Of a stretch of DNA of 64,000 bases, positions 43,917 through 54,727 are shown piece after piece. Numbering within the stretch: position 1 is the stretch's first letter; each line of letters begins with the position of its first letter. Source of the stretch: Ustulina deusta (lineage: Eukaryota > Ascomycota > Sordariomycetes > Xylariales > Xylariaceae); contig JAJNNX010000010.1 of assembly GCA_023159155.1 (NCBI GenBank), positions 992,001-1,056,000 on the forward strand, written 5' to 3'. The notes under the pieces are model-generated. The model was not told the DNA's origin, did no database searches, and saw nothing but the letters and a program-made list of their open reading frames with translations. The position numbers and the translations under genes were made by a program.

Positions 43917-46900
43917 TTATGCACACATGCCATCGTCATGCTGGAGATCAAGCAGCTCCTGCGCAGCCGCCCACAACTTCGCCGTTCTCCGCGATCTGCC
44001 CCTCCGGTGCAGGGATCCCGGCGCCGCAGTATTAGCCCCGCCAGCGCCGTCGCCATAATCCTCGAAGACGGCCCCGTCGCCTCCCGTCGTCTTCGTTTTC
44101 GCTGCAAAGCTGCGTCGTATGCGGTCGTTGAACGCCTCCCGACTCTCCGTACGGGCCGAGGATCCGTCATCTCCTGACTCGACGCCATAGTCTCTGCATT
44201 TCCCTCTCGCCGGCGATTCGAGGCCATCATCGTCATCATTGTCAACAGCCCCGTCCTTCAGCGCCTGGAACCTGGAGCCGAACCGCTGGAACACGGCGAC
44301 TCGCCGCTCTGCCGCCTCGGCTCTCTTGCGCCACGTCATGCATTCCCGCTTGGCGAGGCGCAGCTGCTCGCAGAGCGTGCCGATGTCCATGTGCTCCTGG
44401 GTCTCCAGCTGGCGGCGCAGTTGCAGGATTTCCTCGTTCCTGGTCTCCAGCTGGCGCTGGAGGCTGCGGATCTGAGCATGCAGCGACGAGTTCCCGGATG
44501 TCAGTCTCGGATCCGGTCCGTCGAGTGGAGGGACTCCTTCGGCACTCACGTTCCGACTGTGCGCAGACGTGGCCGAACTGCGTCGTACAAAGTGCCCAAC
44601 TGGAGGCTCTTCTTCGTATGGTACCATGGTACCCAGCCTTAGCGGCTGATTGTCCTCTGTTGCATGAATTGGCTTGTTTGGCAGCGACTGTGGCTCGTTC
44701 TTGGCCGACGAAAACATCTTGACAGGTTTCAAAGTGCTGCGCAAGGACCTCGTAGGCGTATGCTCTGCCACTGGCCGACTAGGTGTCGTTCGAACAACGC
44801 TCAGGGCACCTCCAGGACTAGGAGAATACTTCTCCGGGGTCAAAGCCTCAGTTGACTTTCTTTGGTGCGGATGCTCATCCAAGTCCGCTCCAGATTTCAT
44901 TGATGCTTGAGCACCTCGCTGCGGTTTAGGTTTAGTCGTTGATTCGTCCAAGGCGTCACGGCAGGGGAAGCTGTTAGACTCTCTAAGCCTATGGCGGGCC
45001 CCCCCGCTCGGAGTAACCACCGATCTATCTGGCGATTGCTTTGCGGCATTGTCAAATAATGCTGCCATAGCCTTAACAGCACCCGGCATAGGCTTAGAGG
45101 TTGAGCGCCGCGAACCCTCTCTATGAGGAGTGTTGGTGAAATATTTGTCTGGGGAACAATGTTTCACCGGAGGTTCTAAAATTGGGCGTGTAGACTGTGG
45201 TGCGTCTTCCACTATACTCTGCCTTCCGAGGATTGCCATCTTCGGCTTCTCCTTGGGTTCATACCTTTTCTTAAGCGATTGCCGTTTCCATTCGGGCGTC
45301 GTCGGTCCAGAATCCACTAGGTTAGGCGCGTCTCGGCTCGAACGAGACAATATATGGCCAGAACTGCGTTTCAGTCGTCTTTCCTTTGCTGATTTGGCTA
45401 GGGACTCAGTGCTAGCTTTGCTCGATACCATGAGGCTTCTCCATTGGTCTGCGGGACTCCCCAATATTCGACTACCAGGATTTGTTTTGCCTAGATTTTC
45501 AGAGTGTGCATAACCCGAGTCTAGCGATTCTATTGACGTAAAGTTACCTCCTCTGCGCGAATTCGGATTTCTCATTGACTGTGGAAGACATTTGTTTCTA
45601 AGACCATCATCATGGCAACTATCGGGGAGTAGTGGCTCTAAAGGAGGCACTTTCCCTGAAACGACTGTCTTTCTGGTAGTCTGGGTCTGGCTTGGGCCTG
45701 TCTTTTTCATAACCACATTATTTGAGTTAATTGTATTCATTTCCACTCGATCATCACACGGTATAGTTTGTTGGGGAGACTTGAGATTTGGAGTTACCAG
45801 ATCATGCTTATGTCGAGGAGTTGCCTGCGTAGTAGGGGAATCCAAACATGAAATTGGCGGATCGGTTTTGTTACTAAGACTCGAAGTCGCTTTGAAGGTC
45901 GCTATGCCTCCTACTTGGTTCGAGTCCAAAAGATTCGTATTTAAGCGAGGCGTGTTTGGCGTTCTATTTTGCTGCACGAGTGATGGAGATGGCGGTGCGA
46001 TTTCGGATCTTCGCCTCCCTATTGATCGAACAGCGCGTGGGATATTCGTGTCTTCGCCCGCAACCATTTCCTCAATAATTTCAGGTCTACTAACACTCCC
46101 TGCAGAGCAACTGCCATGAACTTGGCTGGGGTGTGTGTCTGAGGAAATAGGGTAAGTGTTCTGGGTAAGGTCGCTAACGCCACTCTTGTTGGCTTTCCTA
46201 TAGCCATCAGTGGGCTTTGATGCGTCGATATGAGGGGGGCTTTCTTCTATGGTTAGAGATCGTAAATGTGGAGTAGCCTTGGTTGAACATTTCTGTATTG
46301 ACTCTGAGCTTGAAATACTGCGAGCTTGCTTCGCATGTGGAGCGCATAGATCAAGTGCATTGTCTTGTTCACTCATAGCGCTCGAAGGCTTCATCCCTAG
46401 AGATACTATTAGTAGTTACCTATGCAATGAGACAATCTGGTGTCCTACTTGACGTTGGTGTTGGACTAATTGTAGAAGGGGAGACACTTCTTGGGCAAGC
46501 ATGATCCAAATGAGGCGGGTTTTTGAGAGAGAGATTTTCAGATCTAGATGACGACATGTTGTTTTGCACACTCTCTTGGCGTTGCAGAAGACTCGAGGCA
46601 TTTCGCCCCGTCTTCAAAGCTCCCGTACTCCGTATCTGGCGAACCACCTCTCTCCAGTGGATAATGAGCATTTCGGTGATGCTGTTCGCGATGTGTATCT
46701 TGTCTACACTGAGAGACGGCGCCTTTGTAGGTGCATGCTTTTCGGCATGCCTATGTTTTTTCGCGTGTTTATGTCTGGACTTGGGCTGGTGATTGTGCTT
46801 ATATTTCTGCTTGTGTCTCTCCTTTCTCGACCTTGGTGGCTCAACAGGTAACAGAACCAAACCAGCGGAAGGATCTGCCACTTTCATACTGTAATCATCA

Positions 46901-48274
46901 ATCATATCACCTATCAGAAGCGGCCCGAACACAATACCCAAGGCATTATAGCCCATCAAATCAGTGGTTGGGAGCGGATGACCACTCTCATCTTCTCGAG
47001 GGGCGTTTTCAGCGATCCGGCCGATGAGGCATAGGAGACCAAATACGGCGCATATAAGTTCTCTTTGGTATTGAGATTGCACGGTTCCAATAGCGAGAGC
47101 GATGAGCCGAGCTCGAACCTTACTTTCTTTGGTCCGGTGCAACTCCGCGTGACCTTGCAACTGACTGTGTATGGCAACTAGCGCATCAAATAGTGACAAG
47201 GAGCCCAAAATACCCCCCGGCAAACCTGCCAAAAACCGCTTGAAGGTACTTGCAATATCATGGGTATTACACCTGATGTGTGTTGGCAGCGTTGGGCACC
47301 GCGTCGTGCTTGATATGGCGTCGGTATTGCCATCAGTGCAGTAATATTCGTATAACGCATTAATGACCCGTACAGAGCCGGGCACACGAAATATTCCTTT
47401 GGTGTCCGCTATGCGAAGTATCAGCACAGTAGATGGGCCTGTTAACAGTATACTAGGGCAAACGAAACATACCGTGCTGAATCAAAGCCTGTGCAAGTGC
47501 CCGGAAACAAGTAGGCAGAGTCAAGGAGCAAGGGGCATAGTCCGTAGGCAAGAAGAGACGGCTTTTCCCACAAAGCCTGACCAGGGCTCTCAGATCCTGG
47601 TCTTGCAGTCCGTCCCGCTTGTGATGATGTACGAAGTTGAAAGCAACATCACTGAGGCTTCGCTGATGCCGCAATGACGTTTTGTCAGGTTTTGTGGCGG
47701 CCTGCTCTGGCTGTTCCGAGGCCTGTCGTAACATCTTGGAAAACCAACTATCTCGACGGCCGTTACGTGAGCCATTGGCACGACCCTAAATTGAAATGAG
47801 CTAACCTCGTTCAGTAGTTACATCGTGATGACTTACAATTGGGGGGGAGAAGTCTCCGGGGACAAGAGGACGAAGTCCATGCTGAGTCACCTGTCAGCTA
47901 CTACTGACTTATCTAACCCACTGAGATACTGGATCTATAATTACCCGTCGTGCAAGCCGATTGTATTCCAGAATGAAATGCTCTCTGTCGTCTTTCGCTC
48001 CCTCATCCGAAGGCAAATCCGGATTCTCACTGGAAGACGTCCAAGTATTGCTGCTATGTTTCTCACTACAAGGGTTGCCTTCAACAAGCGGAGGGTTGTT
48101 TGACGTATGAGATGGTGCGAAGATCGACTGCGATAAACTTGGCCTACGTGCTGATTTCCCGGGGGAAACGATGTGGGAGTTTGAAAGTGTTGGCCATGTT
48201 GCAACCGCTGACTCTTTTCCCTTCCCCTTGGCAGGAACCATGGAATGATCTCGGTGATAATGATGAGGCGGCAT
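43917..48274 (-). CDS. RhoGAP-domain protein with long disordered, coiled-coil tail
   Basis: GTPase-activating protein for a Rho-family GTPase, expected at the cell cortex to control polarity and wall synthesis. Inferred exons are 48274-47945, 47881-47837, 47785-47473, 47408-46449 and 46396-43917, giving 1375 residues. The RhoGAP fold spans about residues 200-430: DTKGIFRVPGSVRVINALYE carries the catalytic Arg finger, THDIASTFKRFLAGLP is the second helix motif, and MGYNALGIVFGPLLIG the third. Right after it is a His/Lys/Arg stretch (ERHKQKYKHNHQPKSRHKHA and beyond). About 650 disordered Ser/Pro-rich residues follow, then a coiled coil near residues 1190-1255 (RSLQRQLETRNEEILQLRRQ). The last intron (52 bp) removes an in-frame TAG and contains ACTAAT. 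Snf4 lies upstream on the same strand, 0.8 kb away. The start at MPPHHYHRDH is likely but not proven. Confidence 0.88.
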
Positions 48275-49052
48275 AGGACCGACCGGATGGCGCAAGTCCC
48301 AAGAAGTACTGATTCTAGAACCGATAGTATACTTCGTGGAACACGAGAGGAGAGTTATTCGATGTCGAGCATATTTAGATGGCTGATTGATGACGAGATG
48401 GATTGGTCTAAACTGGCCAGGACGGCTTCTGCCATTTTCTTCAGCCAAGCAGGAGCTCCTCCCGTTTATTATGGTCGCCTCTTTGCTGTCTTCATGACCT
48501 GCATAATGACGGCAACTGCCTGCAATAATCGCTCGGCTCAATCGATCACTATATAGCATTGTAAGCTCAATATGCATCAATACTGAAAGAAGGAAGGCGG
48601 GCGTGGGGACTTCCGGCAGGCGCCATTCGCAGGTCGATATTTCAACATGTAGGTAAGTTTGGAGTTTAGCGCTGCTAGCAACATGAATTTAAAAACTTTT
48701 TGTCCGTTTGGATACTGATTAATTGTGTGTGGTTGTGACATGAGATTGTCGTTCGATATACCAATTTCGAGACTATAATAGTTTCATCGTGAGCTTCCCC
48801 TGTTTCCCGACTGTCGTGAGGGATGAGAATAAGCTGATGTGTCCGAGTAATTGCATGAGGCGAGTGCTCCAACACGAGGGCAAGAATTTCTATAGAAAAC
48901 CCAGAGAGCTGGTCCATCTTGTTAACTCCGTACACCATTGCAATGCCTCACCCTTTCCCAACCTCCGAAGCCCCGAGTACCTCCAATATCCCAAGCATTC
49001 GCCCAAATATTCTTCTGATAAGACTAGGGGTCCATGGTGAATCGTCGCGTCG
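48275..49052. other. Intergenic region between Snf4 and RhoGAP
   Basis: About 780 bases carrying the Snf4 3' end and the RhoGAP promoter. No separate gene was seen. The frame continues open for a distance upstream of the RhoGAP start, so a slightly longer N-terminus cannot be excluded. Confidence 0.5.
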
Positions 49053-50705
49053 TTAAGAAGAAGGGAAATAACCCGCGCTATCCCCATAAAATAGAACATA
49101 TTTGAGTATATCCGACAGGGAGATCACTCCCTTCAAATGCCAATTGTCATCGATCACGACGAGTCTGTGCACCCGAGACTGGCGCAGCGTTATAAATATC
49201 GAGTCCAAGCGATCGTCCTCCTGGCAAGTGTATATGCCCCCAAATTCATCCCCTCTCTTGGATAATGCCTCACCCACGTTTATCTGGAGCTCCTCGACTA
49301 CACCGGTCTTGATGATCGGTATCACATCGATGGCTTCGAAGACGTTGAGTACAACGTTGTTCTTGTCCACGATGGGAACGGCCGAGATATTGTTAGTAAC
49401 CATTGAATTGATAATCTCTAGGACCGATTGTGTCATGCTGCCCGTCTGAAGATTCGTATACGTCCCCAAGTTAATCTCACGAACCGTTTTCTTCAGAAGC
49501 GACGTATATTGTTCGGTATTGACAGCGATAAACTTGAGGATACGATACTGCGTAATGACACTGACGACAGTTTCCCTGCCTGTTTCATCATCGATGTCGA
49601 CCAACGGTATCCGACGTGCTCGCGTCCTTAGCATGCGGCTACAAGCCTCATATAGTGGTCGAGACGGGTGGACGGAAACGGTTTCGATGGGAAGGACGCC
49701 AATGGCTTTCTCGATATCTAAGAGCAACTTGGTCAGCAAACGGGTTACTGGGACGTAATACCCCGCATGTTCGCGGACCGGGGGGCGGCCGCACCGCGAA
49801 GACTACTCAAACGAAACTTGTCAAGATTGTCGATGTGCTCGGGAAACTGGCAGTAGTATTGGATCAGGTTGATGTAGTCCGTGGCTGTCAAGATGCCGGC
49901 AAACTTGGAGCGTTGCGAATCCCAGAGTGGTGCTGATACGATGCCTGCCACGCGATCCAATCAGCGAAACCGCAGCCGAGCTGAGGGGTGGCGAGGGGAG
50001 GGTTTTGTCATGGTCATACCATTCTGAATGAGAATGTTCAAACTCTTCTTGATGAGCAGGTCATTGTCGAGGATGATAAGACGAAAAGAGAGCGGCAGAA
50101 CATCATAGCTGGTTCTCACACGAAGAAAGTCACGCATGCCTTGCTACAACGCCAAGAGTGAACCGTCAGTCTTACGTACTCATGCACCCCAACCCAGCGG
50201 CGACAACCTGTGTCCCTGTTTCTCCCCGCCACGATGGCCCGAGGCGGATGCAGAAAAGCCTGCAAGTGTGGCGAGAAGCACGAAGACGGACACCGAAGCC
50301 CAAGCCCAAGCGTGGGCTCTCGTGCGGACACAGGTAGCGGCGGTGCTGGATTGGGGGGGGATTGGGAGCTCGACTCACCAGGCCTTGCATCTGCTCTTCG
50401 TCGCTGGGACTCATTGGAGGGGTGGCGACAGGAGGGAGCGGGTGACTGCGAGAGCTGGGCCGCAAGTACGAGGATGGCTGGACGAAGGGCAGCTCGTGGC
50501 CAGGTCTGGCAGCGAGCGGCGACGATACGGAGGACATGGCAGGGCCGGGACCTGGACCTGGACCTGGACCGCCGCGGGGCTTGGGGACGTTGGGGACGTT
50601 GGGGACATTGGGTGGCTCGTGGGCGCTCGCCCTCGCACTCGCGATAGTGACGGTGCTAGCGGCCGCTGCAGTGGCTGGCGGCTTTGTCGTGTCGGACGCA
50701 TCCAT
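49053..50705 (-). CDS. snf4: Snf4-type AMPK gamma subunit with four CBS repeats
   Basis: Regulatory gamma subunit of the SNF1/AMPK kinase, which senses adenine nucleotides and drives glucose derepression. Inferred exons are 50705-50379, 50143-50020, 49944-49795 and 49717-49053, giving 421 residues. The CBS region starts at [20 protein letters not shown] and continues through [60 protein letters not shown] and [20 protein letters not shown], the order found in Snf4. The first exon is unlike the core: Ala/Pro/Gly-rich with PNV and GP repeats, probably disordered. The third intron uses a weak donor (GTGCGG) but the phase is exact ([13 protein letters not shown]). The frame stays open upstream, but 50705 is the first ATG in it. 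Confidence 0.93.
50525..50617. repeat. Short tandem repeats in Snf4 exon 1
   Basis: GGACCT is repeated four times near 50549-50572, and GGGGACGTT-like nonamers about three times near 50582-50610. On the coding strand they encode GP and NVP repeats, so repeat-number changes would alter the N-terminus in frame. Confidence 0.75.
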
Positions 50706-51788
50706 CGTGGCCTCCGCCTTGCTCGCCTCTGACTGGCCTGGCCTGCGCACGCACACGCACACGCACCAAGCGGCGACAATCTGTTGGTGGGCGGCCCCCC
50801 CTTTTTTTTTTTGGCTGTGCTGCTGCTTGTGCTGAGCTTCACCGAGGCGTGTGACGGGGTTGGCGTCAGGTGTGTGCTGGTAAAAAGAGGGTAGCTCGGT
50901 CTGCCAATGCAGTGATGCACGAGACGCCCGGGTTGAGAGGGTTAGCAGATTGGATAGAGAGGGCAGAAGGGGTGGGTGCTCGTTGTTGCGGGGTGAGGGG
51001 GTTGGGGGGTGCACCCTGTCCAAGCCGTTGCGTTGCGCCTATTGGAGTGTAGGTACCCTATTGGCTTCGAGTTATTGCGGCGTGGCCTAGAGCTACCTAG
51101 GTTAAGTACCTACTTGCCTACACTGCCTGTAGTTTAGTGCCTGCCTAGGGACAGTACTTCCCACCTGAAGCACCAACATGGCTTCTTTTCTCAAAGAACT
51201 GCTCTGATTTTGTATCTTTACGCCAGCCTTGCTCGGCAGCAGCAGAGCTATGCCGGCTACCTGTCTCGTATGTTCGCGTTCGTATGTTCATGTCAGATGG
51301 AACCATGGCGGCGTCCTCTCTGGCCGTACCATTTCGCCATGCATCATCCCATGCACGTAGCATTCACCAACCAGTCGACCGCGGAGGACCCCTATCTCTT
51401 TGCCTTGCCGGCCGCGCAGTCCGTCTTCGGTCGTCTAGGTCGCAGCCTGGCGGGCTCTGCCACTCTCTGGGCGAGGCCTGTTGCCATCGACTGGACAGGG
51501 AACCCAGGTCGTAGTGAATTTCGTCCTTCGAGTTATCAGCCGGAATACGTTGGTGTGACCCCATCGGCCGCAAACCACTTCCACCAATATCTTGAACATA
51601 GATCCGCCTCCGATCGTTTGGGTGAATATCTCATGCCGAATGTCTCGCATTTCGGATGCTGCCTCCATGCCCATTATAGAGCAAGCCCGTCTCTGCCCGT
51701 CTCAGACCTGTAGCCGCATGTTTATAATCCCGATACTATTATTACCATAGTTGCTCCACGGTTGTATGACGTATGTATGAGGGGATGG
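50706..51788. other. Intergenic region upstream of snf4
   Basis: Snf4 promoter and leader followed by about 700 bases with no supported gene. A CA/CG-rich dinucleotide run (CGCACACGCACACG) is near 50747-50763 and a poly-T near 50800. Frames around 51210-51713 were rejected. Confidence 0.5.
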
Positions 51789-52531
51789 TCAGTTTTGCGA
51801 ACCAACCCTACTTCTGCAGAGTGCTGGAGAGAACAGAGCATCTCGGGGCTGCTCGGATAGGACGAAGGTCAGATCTTCCCACTGGGTTGACTCGTCACCG
51901 CAAAGAACTCGAGTATTCCGAGCTGACACCATCTCCTGCACCACCCACAGCCTATTGAAATAGTCTGCTATGAGTCGGGCAATTGGCAAAACGATGCTGT
52001 TGGTTTCGAAAACTTTCCGTAAAATGCGAATTGGCCAACCATTCATTTCAATAATAGGCTGTTCATTCACGTCGCCCAAGTATAGGATGTCGCTTCGTAA
52101 TCCACCGATACCTTGTCGAGGTCGTAGTTCACAATCTCGCAGCGTATATCCTCGCCATTGCTTTGAAGTAATAGTCTCCCTAATCAGATCATTTCCCCTG
52201 AGGATATTTCTCTCCTCTGTTCATATATTGATGCTCTGTTATCGCTGATCCCATCACCAGACGCCCCTTGCTCGTTGTCAAGACTGTGGGGTCGCCGTGT
52301 CCGTCGCATAGTTGACGGAGCCGTCTTATCAAGGCTAATCACTATTATCCGTGCAACCAGGGTTGTTATGATAGCTCGGGGAAGAGAGGGTACCCTTCGA
52401 AACGGACGTGTGCAGTAGTTAACTATCCAGCCTGCTAACATGAGCCCTGCCCACGAAAGGAGATATGCTGCCAGCTCAAAAATACCTAACGCGAGAGAAT
52501 GAGCGTTGAACCGCACTACTAGTATTGTCAC
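51789..52531 (-). pseudogene. Broken HET-domain (heterokaryon incompatibility) gene
   Basis: HET proteins mediate self/non-self recognition and cell death on hyphal fusion in moulds. Here only debris remains. The 5' part (52531-52187) encodes about 115 residues with hydrophobic segments (LALGIFELAAYLLSWAGLML), possibly an N-terminal membrane region. A TGA at 52184-52186 interrupts it. The same frame continues with LLLQSNGEDIRCEIVNYDLD and YEATSYTW, the first HET motif. A one-base loss in the run at 52075-52077 then shifts the frame to GDVNEQPIIEMNGWPIRI. The LWIDAxCINQ motif is missing, and the sequence jumps to FNRLWVVQEMVSARNTRVLC, the third HET motif, implying an internal deletion of some 50-60 codons. 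The open frame ends at 51789 with no C-terminal region. Confidence 0.8.
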
Positions 52532-53929
52532 CTATATAGAAGTATTGCTAGAGGTCACGAGCGTCATCTTTGTGGTGAGATAGGTGCCATGAAGGATGAT
52601 CAAGGAGAGGTCTCCCTTGTTATGGAAGCAGAACTACAGTAGAATATGACGGACTCCGAACGATGGACCATCTCACATCACTAAGCCTGTTAATGAGTCA
52701 AGAAGGACATAGACAACTAATAAAATGCGTCGCGTCTGAGTAGCCGTGTTACAATCGGCAAAGTAGAGAATGGCTGCGCAATCGATGGCCGAGGCTACCT
52801 TACCTTGTTAATAGCGGCTAGCTTGGTCTCGAAGAAGTCATCTTGAACGTCCATAGTAGCTATTCGTGAGGTTCGCATGATCAAGTTTACTAGCATGCCT
52901 CCTATACTCTTGCGATTACCCAACGGCGTCTTTCAAGGAACCAAGAGTAGCTCAACACTCAGAGACATAGACGACATCAAGAAATCTGCCCAATATCTAC
53001 AACCCCGCAAAGCCATGCATACTAGGTACATGCATGGTTGCTATGAAATAGCATATATCATAAGCATTTTACTCAAGACCAATTTACTTGGACAAAATGA
53101 GCTATCAGTTTATGTCATTTAGATGGGCACCCTGCACTTAGTTGGGCAATTCCAACGAAGCTGCTCCAAGTTTCCCCTCCATGTAGTCCATGTTAAGAGT
53201 CTCCTGACTTATATACCCAATCCTATCAATCGCGTGGACCCGAGTAAACCGGCCTACCAGCTCGCTAGACCGAGCCATTGTGGGAGAATAGCACCTGTGT
53301 TCAAGGCAAATGAACATGCTGTCTCATGCCTTATGAAATGTCTGTAGACTGTAAGCTATTATCTAGACTAGACATTTCACCACGTTCACCGTGTCACCAC
53401 TTTCACCGTGAGAACGACGGCTTCAGCTACAGCATAGGGTGTAGAGAAGAAGGGACTAGTCTCTCAGTTCATCTGAGCGAATCGGCGATCAATGATGAGC
53501 AGCTGACCGATTGCGTCGCTTAACACTAATGTCATCAGTCTATTTAGCGCGCCTGAAAGACATAAGGGGAATATTGGGATGCTAGCTACATCGTCCTCAC
53601 CGAACACAACCGAGCGCAACAAATATGAATTTCAAATATTATGCCCCTATTTTCCCCATCTCTTATGCCCTCATAAAACCGGTTCATATAGGTGGACATC
53701 ATAGAATGAAAATGAATGAACATAACATTACAAAATGCCGATTACACAGAAACAGTAATTAGTATTTCCGTAGTAAACACTGTAGTAACCGCAGGATACC
53801 GTCAATCACGTAAGGTGAGGATTTGAAGCCTCGGCTGCTAAATAGCAGATCCAATTTATAGTCATGTTTTCCTTCTCTTTGTTTTTTATAGCAATAGCAA
53901 TAGATTCATAAATAAGTAACCTGACTAGT
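52532..53929. other. Intergenic region between HET relic and Cip1-like gene
   Basis: 1.4 kb of AT-rich DNA with no convincing reading frame, RNA or repeat. Short plus-strand frames at 52877-53523 have no coding character. Confidence 0.5.
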
Positions 53930-54727
53930 CTAGCATCCAACACGAGTTGAGCTAACAACAACATCATCGTACCAGAAGGTGTTAGCGTCACCGCCGTACG
54001 ACTCCCAACCAAAGTAAATAGCTGTGATCTTTGGGACGTAATTGCTTCGAGTCCATTGAGCAGCGTTGGCATTAGTCGTGGCCTTGCTCACAGTAACACC
54101 AGCAACAGTGCTGTTGTTCATCCAGGTCTCGATGGTCCCATCGGTGCCCAAATGATACTCGAAGCACTGCCACGAGCCCGTGGAGAGAGCAGTAGAAGTA
54201 GCAATACCTTGCGGAGAAAGATCGGGGAGTGTGGCGTCATCTGACTCGCGGTTGTACATCAGAATCTTGCTCTGTCCACCGATGCGAAGGTGCTTGTTGC
54301 TGCCTTGGGCGGAGTCGGGCATGGTGATGAAGGAGACGTGGGAGTCGGTGAGGGCCTTGGAGGCTTTTCTGAAAGAAGGGGGGTGGTATTAGTATTGCCA
54401 CTCGATGACTCAACTAACCCACCCTTTCTTTCTTTCCTTCTTCATTACTAGGACTTACAAATACGTCCTGACATAAACGTCACCGCTAGGTACTTTGGTT
54501 GTGCCGAAGAAAATGTGGCCGCAGTAGCCGCCGGCTCCATCGACGCGGATGGAGTTCGTACCGCTATGGGCCGTCGAGCTGTCGAGCGAGACCGTCCCTC
54601 CCTGGCTGCAGTCGACCGCGTAGGTTGGCCATGCCGCCTTATCCCATCCGCTCTCAAAGTCCGACGAGACCTGAGCAAGGGATAGGGGGAGGAGGGCCAA
54701 AGCGAGAGCAGCGGTTCTGCCAAACAT
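53930..54727 (-). CDS. Cip1-like secreted protein (glucuronan-lyase-like), no cellulose-binding module
   Basis: Extracellular jelly-roll protein closely resembling the catalytic part of Trichoderma reesei Cip1, a cellulose-induced secreted protein related to glucuronan lyases. Exons are 54727-54459 and 54368-53930, giving 235 residues. Residues 1-18 are a signal peptide (MFGRTAALALALLPLSLA). Family landmarks are DFESGWDKAAWPTYAVDC, GGYCGHIFFGTTKVPSGDVY, KHLRIGGQSKILMYNRESDD, WQCFEYHLGTDGTIETWMNN and AIYFGWESYGGDANTFWYDD, ending SSTRVGC-stop. Cip1 itself continues with a linker and a CBM1; here the protein stops right at the conserved Cys, so it has no carbohydrate-binding module. The 90-bp intron has a CTTTCAG acceptor and restores a Leu codon. 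A TTAAATAT element lies about 90 bases upstream (54816-54823). The exact polysaccharide substrate is uncertain. Confidence 0.92.

Noticed and set aside
50136..50732. Long plus-strand open frames over the Snf4 first exon and intron
   Set aside because: They lie opposite a GC-rich coding exon and a proven splice model; their residues are low-complexity shadows of the Snf4 sequence.
51210..51713. A 167-residue plus-strand frame near the HET relic
   Set aside because: No similarity, no good start context, and no conserved motif; the minus strand there also does not continue the HET gene.
52877..53523. Three consecutive small plus-strand frames
   Set aside because: AT-rich chance frames with no shared protein similarity and no splice structure.
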